DNA of 64,000 nucleotides from Ailanthus altissimus (taxonomy: Eukaryota; Streptophyta; Magnoliopsida; Sapindales; Simaroubaceae), in assembly GCA_946807835.1 (NCBI GenBank), contig OX327704.1:8804001-8868000 (forward strand), read 5' to 3'. Under the pieces are notes generated by a model that was not told the DNA's origin, made no database searches, and saw nothing but the letters and a program-made list of their open reading frames with translations. This document shows positions 23,161-34,629 of the stretch, piece by piece; the first letter of the stretch is position 1, and each line of letters opens with the position of its first letter. The translations under genes and the position numbers were made by a program.

Positions 23161-26100
23161 TATAATGTAGACAGAGCCAATATTATTACAACAAATGATG
23201 TTAAAGGCCGTACAACTAATCATGGCATATTTTCAAATTATTGACTTTTCTCATTTTCTTCTTGCATAGAATTTAACTAGGACATGTTCCTCTTTTCATA
23301 AACATCATTTTGTAAAGTTGCAGTAAACATGAGATTTATGCTAGAATATTGTGTGATTTGCTAACTTTGACATGGTATATTCCCAAAAATACGAAATATG
23401 AAATGAAATATATTTTTTACATATCACATGTTTAAGTATTTAAGTGATGTAGCAAATCATAAAAAGATGAGTTTTGCAAGAGTTTCTTTTGCTATTTAAT
23501 TTATGGCTTTATAAAGCCTCATTCTGATTTCATACATTTTTATTTGTTATTTAATTGGTACTATTGTAAGGAATTGTTTAGCACGATCACTTGAAAAATA
23601 GCTTGATCGAACCTGTCTAAGGTGTTATATGGCTAGAATCTTATAGCCTTAAGATATTCGAGGAGTCAATTTGCTTAAGCTTATGGTGACTTAAATTAGG
23701 TTGTCTAAAGCTTTGTCTAGATTATTTGTAGGAGGTATAGACAATCCTTTATGGCTATGGTCTATCTTATGGCCTGATCCTATTTGGGCAATTTATAGCA
23801 AATACATATGCACTATTGACGTTTATGGTTCCTCCTGCACTTTGGTTATTGTTATGGACAAGTAAGGGGGGGTGTGTGTGTGTGTGTGTGTAAAGAATAC
23901 ACTTGGTTTTATGCTATATTTGGCACTTATTGTCTAGGTATGTGTGACATAGAGAGTTTAAGAGAGGTATCTTACCTCTATATGAAATGTGTTGATACCT
24001 TTACTTTGTTGTGCTCGCACTTTCTCTTTACCCAAAAGCTTATTGTAGAAGGTGTTGCCATGACTCTCTTTAGGTGAGGAAAGCATCATGTGCAACAATA
24101 TTCTTTCTATTTTTTAATGAAAACATAAAATCATTTTTTTAGTTTTCTTTTCTTTAAACTTCTTGCCTTTTATTAGGTTTCTTTTTTTGCTTTGAACTCC
24201 CAACTAAAAATGAAAATGGCATTATTAACTTCACAAATGTTTATGTGAACACTTTTTAAAATATATTGTAAGTCTTTATTTAGCTTCCATGATTGGCTTA
24301 TTTTTTAGTTACTTTTTTTGTATCCTTATTTATTTTCCTATTTTAAAATTACCATAATAAAAATAAAATGAACAACTAACAAATATAAATTTAAGGTGGT
24401 ATTTGGTTTAAAGAATGAAAAGGAAAAATGGGGTGAAAAGAGGAAAGAAACGAGAAATGGAAATGATTCTATTGTCTAGTTAGAGCATGGGATCAACCAT
24501 GGAAAAAAAAAATAATATTATTTTTAGAAAGAAAAAATGCCCTCTAGTTTTTATTTTTATTTTTAAATTTAACTTTAATAAATATTTTAAATTAAATTAG
24601 TTTGTTAAATATAAGTTAATTTAAGATCTATTTTGGAATGTTTATAAATAAAAGCTTTTATCATACATTGTTTGGTCATTAGTGCATTTTAAAAAATAAT
24701 TCGTGTTTGGTGATGAATTATAAAAGTATTTTAGTATAAGTTTTATATTTTGTTAAGTATTTGATTGTGTAATTGAAAAGTGCATTTTCTACTATAAAAG
24801 TATTTTAATACTTATTATAAGAAAACTTAATTAAATAATATAAAAAAATTTATTTCAACTCTTAAATAATATTTAAAAAAAGATTTTCTCAACACTAAAT
24901 TTATTTTTGAGTTTAAGGGTTTTTTTTAGGGGGCACGACCCTATGTCTCAATGTTGTAAAAGTCACCTACACCCTTCTTTCTCCTTTTATGGTGTTGGAG
25001 GCTCGGGTCTTAAAACTTTATCCTAAGTCTAAGGGGACATCTTGGGTTCTTAAAGCCATTTGGGGTTCAAGGGAGACAAGGAAACCTAGAGCCTGACCCA
25101 GCTCAAATTTGAAATCTAGTCCTAAAAAATTTAAATTTTTATCCGGATGCGGTGTTTTATGAGAAATCTAAATCTGGGCTAAATTCGGGTTATCAAAAAT
25201 TTGGCCAAAATCTGAATTTTTTAATTTTTTTTAAAAAAATTCTAAATTAATTCTTAATCTTTGATATGTATGAATATAACAATTGCTTCACAAAATAAAT
25301 GCTTCAAAAGTTTAAATTTAACCTAAAAACTTTTTAAAAAAAATTGAAACAAGGTTTAAAAAAATTAAATTATGAATATAAATTATACAATACAAGTTTC
25401 ACAATATAACAACTATTTTATAAAAATAAATACCCCAAAGTTTAAATTTCACCAAAATTTTGAAAAAAAATTAAAAAATGAGAAGAAAATAAAAATAAAA
25501 AATTGGGTTTAACCCGAATTCGGCTCGGCCTAGATGTAAATTCGCATTTGGCCCAACCTGAAAAAATGCGAGTTCTAGATTAGAAAAAAAAAATCAAGAT
25601 CCGTGTTGAGCAAAACCCAGATTCGAATTTGGATTTTGCCATCCCTAGTTGAGTCCTAAGTCTAGGAGATCAAATTCGAAGTTTTCAAGGTTAGGTCAAT
25701 ATTTGGGAGGCAAACGCCCCCTAGGTTTATGTGTAAAGGCTTTGAATCTTTGCACTCTAAGTCTAAAATATCATGTTAGGATTCATATGAGAGTATGGAT
25801 CCCTCAAGTCTCAGTACTGGAAAAAGTATTTTAATTTTCTTCTCTTTCTGAATTTTAATTTATAAATTAATTAATTAATATTTGCACTTATAACATATTA
25901 ATTTATTCATTTTCTTAGCATAATTAATTTTCTTATTTATTTAAAATTATTAATTTATTTTTTAATAGTTTTTAAAGAAGATTTATATAATAATTTAACA
26001 AAATTAGTAGGTTGGAAGATTTCTACCTTTTTGGAGAGAATCATAATTCTTCATTTTTAAGAAATGAGGATCCCTTAGGAACCTCTATTACTTATTAAAG

Positions 26101-26899
26101 TTGTCGACCAAATAAAAGAATCCTTGTACCAATTAAGATTCCTTTCCATTCCACCTTTATTTCTACCAACCAAACATCTTCTAAAGGTTATACAAGTAAT
26201 AAATATAGACGCATCACATTCCATTCACGTGTTTATTGATTAAATTACAAAATCCAACTACATTCAACTTTGTAGGTACCAAATTTAACATAATCGGTAT
26301 CAGTCCATTATGGCATGCCATCTGTCTAAGAGCGTCTAAGTGGATAATAATAATAAAATAACATATATTAAAAATTGAATGAGTCCTAGCTATAAGATTA
26401 ATCCAATAAATAGGAGAATTTTAGATAAAAGTTAGTTGGTTTTCTCTAAAATTATCTTGTCAACAAGAATATTAGAAAGAAACTTTAAAATGGATTCATA
26501 CTCTCTTTAATTAAAGTTTTATTATATTAACGATTTATAAATATATAATTTAAAAAGGAGTTAAATTCTTTCCCTATATAAAATTGATAATATCACCATT
26601 ATTCAAGATTTATTCACCATTCATTTTACAAAAATTAATAATTCAATCCTATTTATTTGTATATACACTCCTTCACACACTCGAGCTTCCTCTTTCTTTG
26701 GCAAACAAGAGCACCTTCTTTTTTCAACAAACAATAATTTGAGTGTCAAAGTATTTTATTTTGTAAGAGGACGAAGAGTGAATTTGTCAATCAAATCAGT
26801 AACGCAAAATTGATTTCTTCTATGTCAATTAATTAGCTAGGAAGGTTTTGAATCAGGACCTTCAAACTTCAATTAAAAAAAATAAGTCCACTTTAATTA
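23161..26899. other. AT-rich intergenic region, possible hAT-type debris
   Basis: No gene recognised. It contains a TG/GT microsatellite (23872-23891). At 25080-25650 lies a stretch rich in GGGTTT/CCCGAATTCGG words ending GCCATCCCTAG, which resembles one end of a non-autonomous hAT element. The matching other end was not found. The open frame 25649-25834 has no recognisable domain. Confidence 0.4.
23872..23891. repeat. TG/GT dinucleotide microsatellite
   Basis: Ten TG units run from 23872 to 23891, immediately after a G run. Confidence 0.95.
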
Positions 26900-28575
26900 A
26901 TTAATAAGATGGATTATATGGATTAAGAGAAGATAAGCTTTATGACAGATAAGAACTTATTGTTATACCATAATTCTATTTGGATTGAAAAATGTAGGAG
27001 CCACATTCTAGAGGCTTGTTTATAAAATATTTGGGAAGTTGAGAAAAACCATGGGAGTCTACATACACGATACAATAGTCAAGAGTAAGGAAGCATGATA
27101 TCATCTTTTAGATCTATAAGAGGTGTCTGATATCCTAAAGAGGTTCAAGATATGATTAAATCCCTCCAAGTGTACTTTTAGGATCTCACTTGGAATATTC
27201 CTGAAAAATGTAGTCAGCAAAAGAGGAATCGAGGCTCATCCTCCGCAAGTCCAAGCCTTGAAAAATATCACAATTCTAAGAACACTCAAGAAAGTCTAGA
27301 TCCTGACAAGATTATTGGTAGCATTGTATAGATTTATCTCTAAGATGTTAGAAAAATGCAAGCTTTTCTTTCAGGCTATCAAAACTACAAAAGAGGATGG
27401 GGGTGGGTGGAGGGGCACAGAATAGACGAAAGCTCTATAGGAACAAAAGGAATACCTTATGAAACTTTGTATCTTATCCAAACCACATCCTAACGAGATC
27501 TTATATTAATCTTGTAGTTTCTAGAGTTGTTTTCAATGTTGTTTTATTCAGAGAGAAAATGGATAATAGAAACCTATCTTTTACACTAATAAAGTACTGA
27601 TTGATACAGAAACTAGGTACTTAGTGGTAGAAAAGTTAGTCTTTGCTCTCTCGCAAGCCAATAATAAACTAAAATATTATTTTAAAACCCATCTCGTGGT
27701 AGTATACACTTTCTATCCATGCAAATGCATCCTATCCATACCAAAAGAAGTGAGAGGAGTCACTAAAATGGCAATGGAATTTATACATTTGGATATTGAG
27801 TATCGACCAAAGACAAAATTCAAAGGACAAGTAATGGCAGACTTTCTCTTAAAATTTGAACTAGCAGAGGATAATACTATACTCTCATAACCTATAGATC
27901 TAGAGGAACTGTGGAAGATGCATATAGATGGGTCCAAAATCATAAAAGAGTTGGATTAGGGATTAGAATATAGAGTCTAGAAGGATTGATCTTAGAACAT
28001 GCACAATTGAAGATAAAGGGGCTCTAAGTGTATACAGATTCAGCAATAATCACTTCATAGTGATACAGTGACTATAAAACAAAAGGGGAAAGAATAAAGA
28101 ACCACTTAGCCTAAGCAAAATAGATTGCTAAAAGATTAAGGCAGATAGTAATTACACAAATACCAAAGGAACAAAATATAAGACTAGGTAAACTGGCTAA
28201 AGAAGCATTATCTAGAGAAAATGCATTGTTCAGAATAGTACCAATCAAGCTAAAAAGAAAACAATAGTAAAAGAATATGCTTCCACACCATAAGAACCAA
28301 CAATGGTAAGCATGATGAAAATTACCACTACAGACAACTAGATAGCCCTATACATGCAATTCCTTTAAGATGAAAAGCTATATATAAATCGTAAGTAGGC
28401 CAGAAAACATCAAAGTAAGTCTAGAATATTTTCAATAATTAAATAAGAGCCTTCTCAAGAATATACATACAATGTGTACTGTCAGATAAGGGAAGGGAAA
28501 GAAAATTATAGAGGAAGTACATGAAAGTATTTGGGGGAACCATTCTAATGGAAGGAATCTAGCTCATAAAGTAAT
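26900..28575 (+). pseudogene. Tat-type gypsy pol remnant 3 (RT, RNase H, start of integrase)
   Basis: Plus-strand frames follow the Tat-type order. A reverse transcriptase end at 26935-27390 has fragments equivalent to the palm and thumb, and GIEAHPPQVQAL-like and LIASLYRFISKM-like blocks. An RNase H connection segment at 27624-27890 has YFKTHLVVVYT, FIHLDIEYRPKTKFKGQ and MADFLLKFE. A distal RNase H stretch near 28060-28260 has LRQIVITQIPKEQN and LAKEALSRENAL. The first part of integrase lies at 28480-28575 (EEVHESIWGNHSNGRNLAHK). Many stops. Integrase then continues in inverted orientation on the minus strand. No LTR was identified for this copy. Confidence 0.7.
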
Positions 28576-28706
28576 CTATTTTATCTATTGTAAGAAGTAG
28601 GTTAGTAGTAGCATTGTCTTATTACTTTATGAGCTAGATTCCTCCCATTAAAATGGTTCCCCTAAACACTTTTATGTACTTCCTCTATAATTTTATTTCC
28701 CTTATC
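28485..28706. repeat. Inverted repeat of integrase sequence, arms of about 90 bp
   Basis: Arms 28485-28575 and 28621-28706 are reverse complements with a few differences, separated by 45 bases. Both encode the same integrase zinc-binding piece, on opposite strands. Confidence 0.85.
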
Positions 28707-28960
28707 TAGCACATAGTAGGTTGCACTCAAATTCAACTATAGTAAATGAAAGCCTCAACTTCTACCCATTTAAAGAAGTAATCTATTGTAAATAAGACAA
28801 ACTGTTTCCCTCTAGCTGCTAACGGTAAGAGTCCAACTATATCCATCCCCCACCAAATAAAAGGCCATGGGCTGGATGTTGCACTCAAGTTTCCAACTGA
28901 AGATGGATTAAAGTAGTGTGCTTCTAGTATTTTTCACATTTCTTTGCATAGAAGTCATAC
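28612..28960 (-). pseudogene. Inverted fragment of Tat-type integrase
   Basis: Reading the minus strand from 28960 downward gives an integrase core-like stretch (SSPWPFIWWGMDIVGLLP, then FTIDYFFKWVEVEAF) and then, out of normal order, the upstream HHCC-region piece shared with the plus strand. This is a rearranged copy, not a gene. Confidence 0.65.
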
Positions 28961-29685
28961 ACAACTATGTTTAGCAACTTGAGATATGATATAAAAAATA
29001 TTTAGATTAAGTAACTTGGAATAAGTAATGGAAATGTTGAAACAACTCTATAATAAGGTTATTTTATATCTAAACAATTACGCGGAGTGGAGAATATAGC
29101 CATAAAAAAGATGCTACAGGCATCAAGATCTTCCATTTCTTCTCAATCTTGTTTTTAATGTTTTAGAGGCCCTATTTCTCCTCAACTTGATAGAATTTGT
29201 ATGGAGGAATTGAGATAACTCGTTTGTTTTTGCAACAAACAATTGTGTAGGTGTCCCTTCATATTTGTTTAAGTTATTTAACCTATGAATTATCCCTGCA
29301 ATCATTGAACTCCAAATAACAAGTATATAGTTTCAAGATAAATTTTAATCTTGAACAGTTTAACAAAAACACATAATGGGACTCGTCATTATCAGTAATA
29401 AAAGAAATGTAGACAATATCAATCTTCTTTAGATGCTTAGCCAAGAATATAGTAATACCCTACTCTAACTAAGATATGGACAAATTACTCTCTTATCATA
29501 TTAAAATTCTCAACTTGATATGGATGTTTAGCCACAACTTTCTAATTAATCTAGGACATTTCCTACTTAGCAGTTAGAATTGTTTCATCACGGGCAGAGA
29601 CTAGCAAAAGTTCATCTTCTTTATATCTTATACAATGGGCTTTTGTCACTATTTCTTCTGTTTTTTAAGGTCAATTTATTAATTA
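28961..29685. other. Unassigned stretch upstream of the lectin kinase relic
   Basis: Moderately AT-rich with short open frames only. The minus-strand frame 29123-29305 has no recognisable domain. It may be gypsy debris or former upstream sequence of the lectin kinase. Confidence 0.4.
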
Positions 29686-29889
29686 GTGTTGATAAAGTTC
29701 CTAGTTTTAGTTGATTCATCAGTTAATGAAAAGTGGTATATTGTCAATGACCCTCTAATTAACGTAAACAATCATATATTTTTCCCTAATTTCAGGCTAG
29801 ATAATTCCACAATTATTCATGATGTTAAGCTATTAGAGAACGCCAAGTTGTCAAATGAAAATGGTGCACTCCAATTTCCAGACAAGTTG
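29686..29889 (+). pseudogene. L-type lectin receptor kinase relic, 5' part
   Basis: The open frame from 29686 contains a legume-lectin-like N terminus (FFPNFRLDNSTIIHDVKLLENAKL, followed by GALQFPDK). It breaks off at the 5' LTR of the chromovirus at 29890. Its reading frame continues at 40568 on the other side of that element, at QAIDLRHQAGRAIYSSPVRL. A credible signal peptide is not clear. The start codon is uncertain because the upstream region is decayed. Confidence 0.75.
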
Positions 29890-30248
29890 TGATAATCCAT
29901 GATGATCTCTACGTGTTTGTGTGAAGAATTGTAAGTACATGGAAGATCGTGTTGTACAGAGGCACGCATGGATCTATTAATGACATGGTTCAAGTTGCAT
30001 TGTTAATCTACTTTATTGCATTGTCTTTTTACTTTAGGATGTAGTTCAAGTTGTATTGTCAATTTACTTTATTACTTTGTCTTTTTACTTCAGGATGTAG
30101 TCCAAGTTTATGACTGTAAGTTTAGAAAAAGTTGTTAGCCATTGTCTATTCAAACTTTGTTGAGTGCATCCAAATTATTGTGGTTCATTCTCACTTTGAA
30201 AAGTATTTATGGAATAATTGTAATTAAACTTAACCTAGGACCTTATCA
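29890..30248 (+). repeat. 5' LTR of the chromovirus
   Basis: 359 bp, TGATAA to TTATCA, a perfect 6-base terminal inversion. It is homologous to 40188-40567 throughout, including GAGGCACGCATGGA and ACTTTAGGATGTAGT blocks, and contains a short internal duplication of the CTTTTTACTT(T/C)AGGATGTAGT word. A tRNA-type TTGGTACGAGAG primer site follows at 30250. Confidence 0.82.
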
Positions 30249-30272
30249 ATTGGTACGAGAGTTAGGCTACAA

Positions 30273-30450
30273 TGACATCTAACAAAAAAAGGATCAAGAA
30301 TTTAGAAGCTAGGCTCAGAAGACTTCAAGATGGTCTAAACTGACTGAAACTTGGTGTTACTGAAAAATTAAGTCAACTAAAGGGGACTATCAGTAGATTG
30401 TCCAAGGCTTTGCAAGGATCTAGCAACAATATTAGTAACTGTGATGGTTG
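30273..30450 (+). pseudogene. Chromovirus gag start (truncated)
   Basis: An ATG at 30273 follows the primer-binding site closely and opens a Lys/Arg-rich helix (MTSNKKRIKNLEARLRRLQD). Stops follow soon after, and the sequence jumps at about 30460-30500 into reverse transcriptase, so most of gag, protease and the front of reverse transcriptase are lost. Confidence 0.6.
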
Positions 30451-30494
30451 ATGATAGGCTAGATGAATTTCATGGATCATCATACATCATAAAT

Positions 30495-33400
30495 TATATC
30501 TAAGGGCTAACTACCATCAAGTACAGGTACATTCACCATATATTCCTACAACTGCTTTCCATACGCATATGACCATTATAAATATTTAGTTATTCCCTTT
30601 GGTCTTTGCAATGCACCATTTAAATTTTAGGTCATTATGGATTCCATATTCCATCCTATCTTCGCAAATTTATTAGTTGTTTTATGATATTTTGATCTAT
30701 AGCCCCAATTGGACCATGCATCTTAAACATGTTCAACAAGCTTTGAAAATTCTAAGGCATAGCCAATTTTTTAAAGCCAGGAAATGTGGTTTTGGTTAGC
30801 AAGAATTGGAATATTTGGGTTATATTGTTTCTCATAAATGAGTGAAAGTGGATCAAGGCAAGATTATAGTAATGGTAAATTGGCCTTAGCCTACTAATAT
30901 TACAGAATTATGTGGGTTTTTGGGTCTTACAGGCTACTCTAAAAACTTTGTTCGATATTATAGGATACTGGCTTAACCACTCACTAACATTTTAAAGAAG
31001 GGAAAGTTTGGATGGATGGAGAAAGTGGAGACTGTTGAGATTTATACTTACATACTATTCCATTGTTGTATGAATATTTTATTTTATAATATTTATACAA
31101 TTCGTTATATTAAATCGCTAATTTTATTAATTAAATAGTACTTGTATGATCTGAAGGAGTTCAGATCTGGTCTAAAGAAGTTTAGATTAGTGATAAGAGT
31201 TAGCAACATTGAGAATTATAATTACTAATAGTTAGTACTACTAAGAGCTAGTAGGTTATAAAAATCAGTAAAATCTAAGAATTAGGACCTTGTCTGTAAT
31301 GTGACAGAGACTCGAGAGTACATCAGTAATAACGTAGTTTCAATGAGTTACAATAAGTGCTAAGAAATATTATTATGTAAGTCTATTATCAAATTATATG
31401 TTCCTGGTTTTATTGATTGATGCAGGTCTTTCATAGACCAGTGTATACTATACCTAGATGGTCTAAATAGTTATTCTTATCTGAAAGTTTGTATAGCATA
31501 CAAGTATTCAATAAAGACTGAATACTGAACATGCTCAACGAGGACCCCCAATAGACATCTCATAAAGTCATCAATTGTAGGTCTTCTCGAGTTGAGTAGT
31601 GTATGTAGTCCTTTGAGAGTGCCACGGTGGACTTGTAAGTGATCCACCATGCTTTGGTTTCATATATATCAGAGACCTTTCATGGTCTGACCGCTATGTA
31701 TCGCTGGGTATGGTCCAATGCTTATGAAGTTTAGTGTGCACAGATATGGAATCCATAAGCTCATATGGGTGAGTTGTACATATGGATGCTTCGAGAATGT
31801 ATCTCAAAAAGACTTATGGGCATAAGTAACAAACCCGGGAAAAGAGTTTCCAACAGGGTCAAACAATATCGCAAAGGTGTTTACGCATATTATTTATCGA
31901 GATACGTGTCTAAAAATAAGTTCACCAATGAGCATGTAGGGATTTGACGGTGATGATATTCCCGCTCCTCCAGGATATAAATGACGGAAGAATTATACGT
32001 ATGCGTAATGACCTCAACTTGTATGGTCTACTGCGCTGATTTGTAATATTCGTGACGTGTGCGTAGGGCATCGATCTTTGACTCACGGAACAGTTTTGTT
32101 TGACGAATCGAGCATGGACCTAGGGAGTCCCGTAATATAAAGTGTACTCGTTGTGCACTAGGGCAGTGTACCAGATTGAATAGGTCAATCTAGTAAATTT
32201 CAGTAGACTAATTTTGCTTTAGTTTCCCTCAGGTCATACATGTGTCAAGAGTACATCAATTAATTAACAATAGTTGTTAACCAATGAGATGTTAACACGT
32301 GCCGCATTGTAAGCTTATCATTGTTTGACTTAAAAATTACTAAAATGACCTTAATTGTTGGACAAGCAAGATTATTATTTTATACATTAAATTATTTATT
32401 GAATAAAATAATAATAATATATGATATTATTATTTTATTAAAAAGTCAAACAAGTATTATTTATTACAATAATACACATATTTTGTAGTATTTACCAATG
32501 ATTAAATGAAACAATAAAACATGAATGCATGGGTTTGTAAACAAGGTGGGACTAAGATGTGTGTTGCAAGCAAATGAAGAATTTGTTTCTTCATTTGGCT
32601 CTACTTCACATGGCCAAACACACACAAATTGTTATAACACGTCTTTTATTTGATTGTTTAATGTAAACAATTTAAAAATAAGTGATATAGATGTCATGCA
32701 TGATAGGACCATGTAACTTGTAAAAGAATGAAAGTGTTTCACCCTTTAGGTTCTCTGGTTCAACAAAAGAATAAAGGTTTGCTAAGGTAATAAAATTCTT
32801 AATTCCTATGTAATTTACATTTATGAGATACATATAAAACTTATTGTGTTTATCATTAGAAAATTAGATTTCCGCTCATCTGCTGTGCTAATATGTATGT
32901 GATACATACACAAATTTGAATGATAAACACAAATCTACATGCATGCACCCTAACTTTAAAATCATTCACATAGACTGCATTCAAACTCCTTAAACAGGCT
33001 ATGACTTTTATTCCCACTCTTACTATGCCAAATTTGAATGAGCCATTTGTTATTGAATCTGATACCTTAGGGGATGGAATTGGCACAATCTTAACTCAGC
33101 AAGGTAGACTGATTGCCTTCATAGGCTGGGGTTTGGATTTCCAAATTGTCATGGTCTACATACTGTCACTTCTACATACGTCAAAGAAATGTTGGCCATT
33201 ATTGAAGCCGTATGAACATTGTAACCATACCTATTAGGCTGAAAGTTCTATAAAAGACAGACGAATGAAGCCTCAAGTATCTATTAGAGCAACAAATAGT
33301 CAAGTTAGAGCAACAAAAATGGGTTGCAAAGCTACTGGGTTATGACTATGAAATACTCTATAAACTAGGTTGAGAAAATACGGTTGCGGATGCACTATCG

Positions 33401-33908
33401 TGAGTAACGGGAAGCTCTATTCTTAATGATTTGTTTTTTATAGGCTCATAAGATTAAAGCTATAATTAAGGGGCATACTTATATAGGAAAAAAATGGAAA
33501 GTTTCCCATTGAAAAGCCAGGAGCCTTTTACACGCGGCGTAATAGAATGGTACTTTATAAAATCATGTAGTGATGCCTCCCAACTCTCCTATAGTTCAAA
33601 TTTTTCCAGAATTCCACGGTTCTCTACTTGATAGCCATTCAGAAGTACTGTGAACATTTAAACAACTTGCTCAACAATTTAATTGATCATTTTATGTATC
33701 GAGTAGTGCAAGACCATGTCGCCTCTTGCAATGTTTACCAACGAGCTAAGGCAGAAACACTATCACCAATATGTCTCCTACAATCATTATCAATTTTGTG
33801 CCAAGTATGAGATGATATAACAATGTATTTTATCAAATAACTCCCGCCATCCAACAATAAGGATACCATTTTGGTTGTAGTGAATCTCCTCAGTAAGTCA
33901 ACGCATTT
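30495..33908 (+). pseudogene. Chromovirus RT, RNase H and integrase N-terminal part, split by a solo LTR
   Basis: Reverse transcriptase starts at a NYHQVQVHSPYIPTTAF block (about 30509), followed by YLVIPFGLCNAPF. The catalytic FxDD region is destroyed (LVVL, stop, YFDL). A thumb block near 30840-30990 (VKVDQ, LCGFLGLTGYS-like) leads to GKFGWMEKVET at 31020, where the copia solo LTR 31033-32970 interrupts. RNase H resumes at 32976 (FKLLKQAMTFIPTLTMPNLNEPFVIESD, GDGIGTILTQQG) and runs to about 33400. The integrase zinc-binding region follows at 33600-33900 (QKYCEHLNNLLNN, VVQDHVASCNVYQRAKAETLSP) and stops at the Tork insertion at 33914. Several stops and frameshifts. Confidence 0.82.
31028..32975 (+). 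mobile_element. Solo LTR of the long-LTR copia family, GAGAC/TAGAC target duplication
   Basis: The LTR is 31033-32970 (1938 bp), starting TGTTGAGATTTAT and ending ATTCACA. It is flanked by GAGAC (31028-31032) and TAGAC (32971-32975). It lies in the RNase H segment of the chromovirus, whose frame resumes immediately after the right duplication. Its full collinearity with the element A LTR (14068-17707) defines the consensus used to recognise the other copies. Solo LTRs arise by recombination between the two LTRs of an element. Confidence 0.88.
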
Positions 33909-33913
33909 CATAG

Positions 33914-34597
33914 TGTAAGAATATTGATTAAAAATCATCGGAATATGATTTAGGGTTCAAACCAAGTGCGTAAGATGCGCACGGATCGAAGACCAATGCG
34001 AAAGGAGACGAAAAACGAAGAAGGGCGATGAGAGCCCAGAACAGAACCTGAGCGCCGCAGCCCCAGGATGCCAGCACCGCAGCACTGAGCAGAAAACGCG
34101 TCAGCACCGAGATGACGAGAGCCCAGCGCCGCAGCGCTGGAGACGGGAAAAGTGTCCCGAAATTAGGAAACTACCTAATTCCGTCTCCCACTTGCTCCAA
34201 GACTCCCTAATACGACTCCCACACGTATAGGGTAAACCTAGGACGTCCTAAAGCCTATATAAAGGCTATCAATTGGCTTGTAAACATAATCTTGACAATC
34301 TTTGTGATAAACACGAGATCTTAGTGGTTCTTTGTGAGAGAAAATCCCTAGAGTGAAAAAGAGAGTTTTCTTTGTGATCTTTCTTATAAAATGCATACTT
34401 TGTGAGTGCCTTGAGATTCATAATAAGAGAAGAGTGTGATCTTGATCCGCTGTGGACATAGGCAAGTTGCCGAACCACGTAATTCTTTGTGTGTTCTTCT
34501 TCTACCCCTTTCTCTATTTATTTCTTAGTAACTTATTCTGCATTATTATATTGCTTGGGTGAATTGTTCTGCTTGTTTGTGTGCTTCCACTTCAACA
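33914..34597 (+). repeat. 5' LTR of the Tork-type element
   Basis: 684 bp, TGTAAGAA to TTCAACA. It has a GC-rich GCGC cassette at about 34045-34150 and a TATA box (TATATAAA, 34256-34263) about 110 bases downstream, as expected for a U3 promoter. A 9-base TAAGATGCG segment near 33970 is absent from the 3' LTR. Confidence 0.93.
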
Positions 34598-34600
34598 AAC

Positions 34601-34612
34601 TGGTATCAGAGC
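34601..34612 (+). other. Primer-binding site of the Tork-type element
   Basis: TGGTATCAGAGC, an exact copia-type site complementary to initiator methionine tRNA, three bases after the 5' LTR end. Confidence 0.93.
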
Positions 34613-34629
34613 TTTGGTTTTAAGCAGAT

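Noticed and set aside
25080..25650. Possible end of a non-autonomous hAT element (GCCATCCCTAG)
   Set aside because: No matching opposite terminus or 8-bp duplication was found, so it is mentioned only within the intergenic entry.
24390..26190. Possible MITE bounded by TATTTGGTTT and ACCAACCAAACAT
   Set aside because: The proposed terminal repeats match weakly once aligned, and no target duplication was seen.
27624..27890. 88-aa open frame as an independent gene
   Set aside because: It is an RNase H connector of a decayed Tat-type pol, continuous with remnants on either side in other frames.
31765..31947. 60-aa open frame inside the solo LTR
   Set aside because: It is not open in the collinear LTR copies at 14068 and 59126, so it is accidental.
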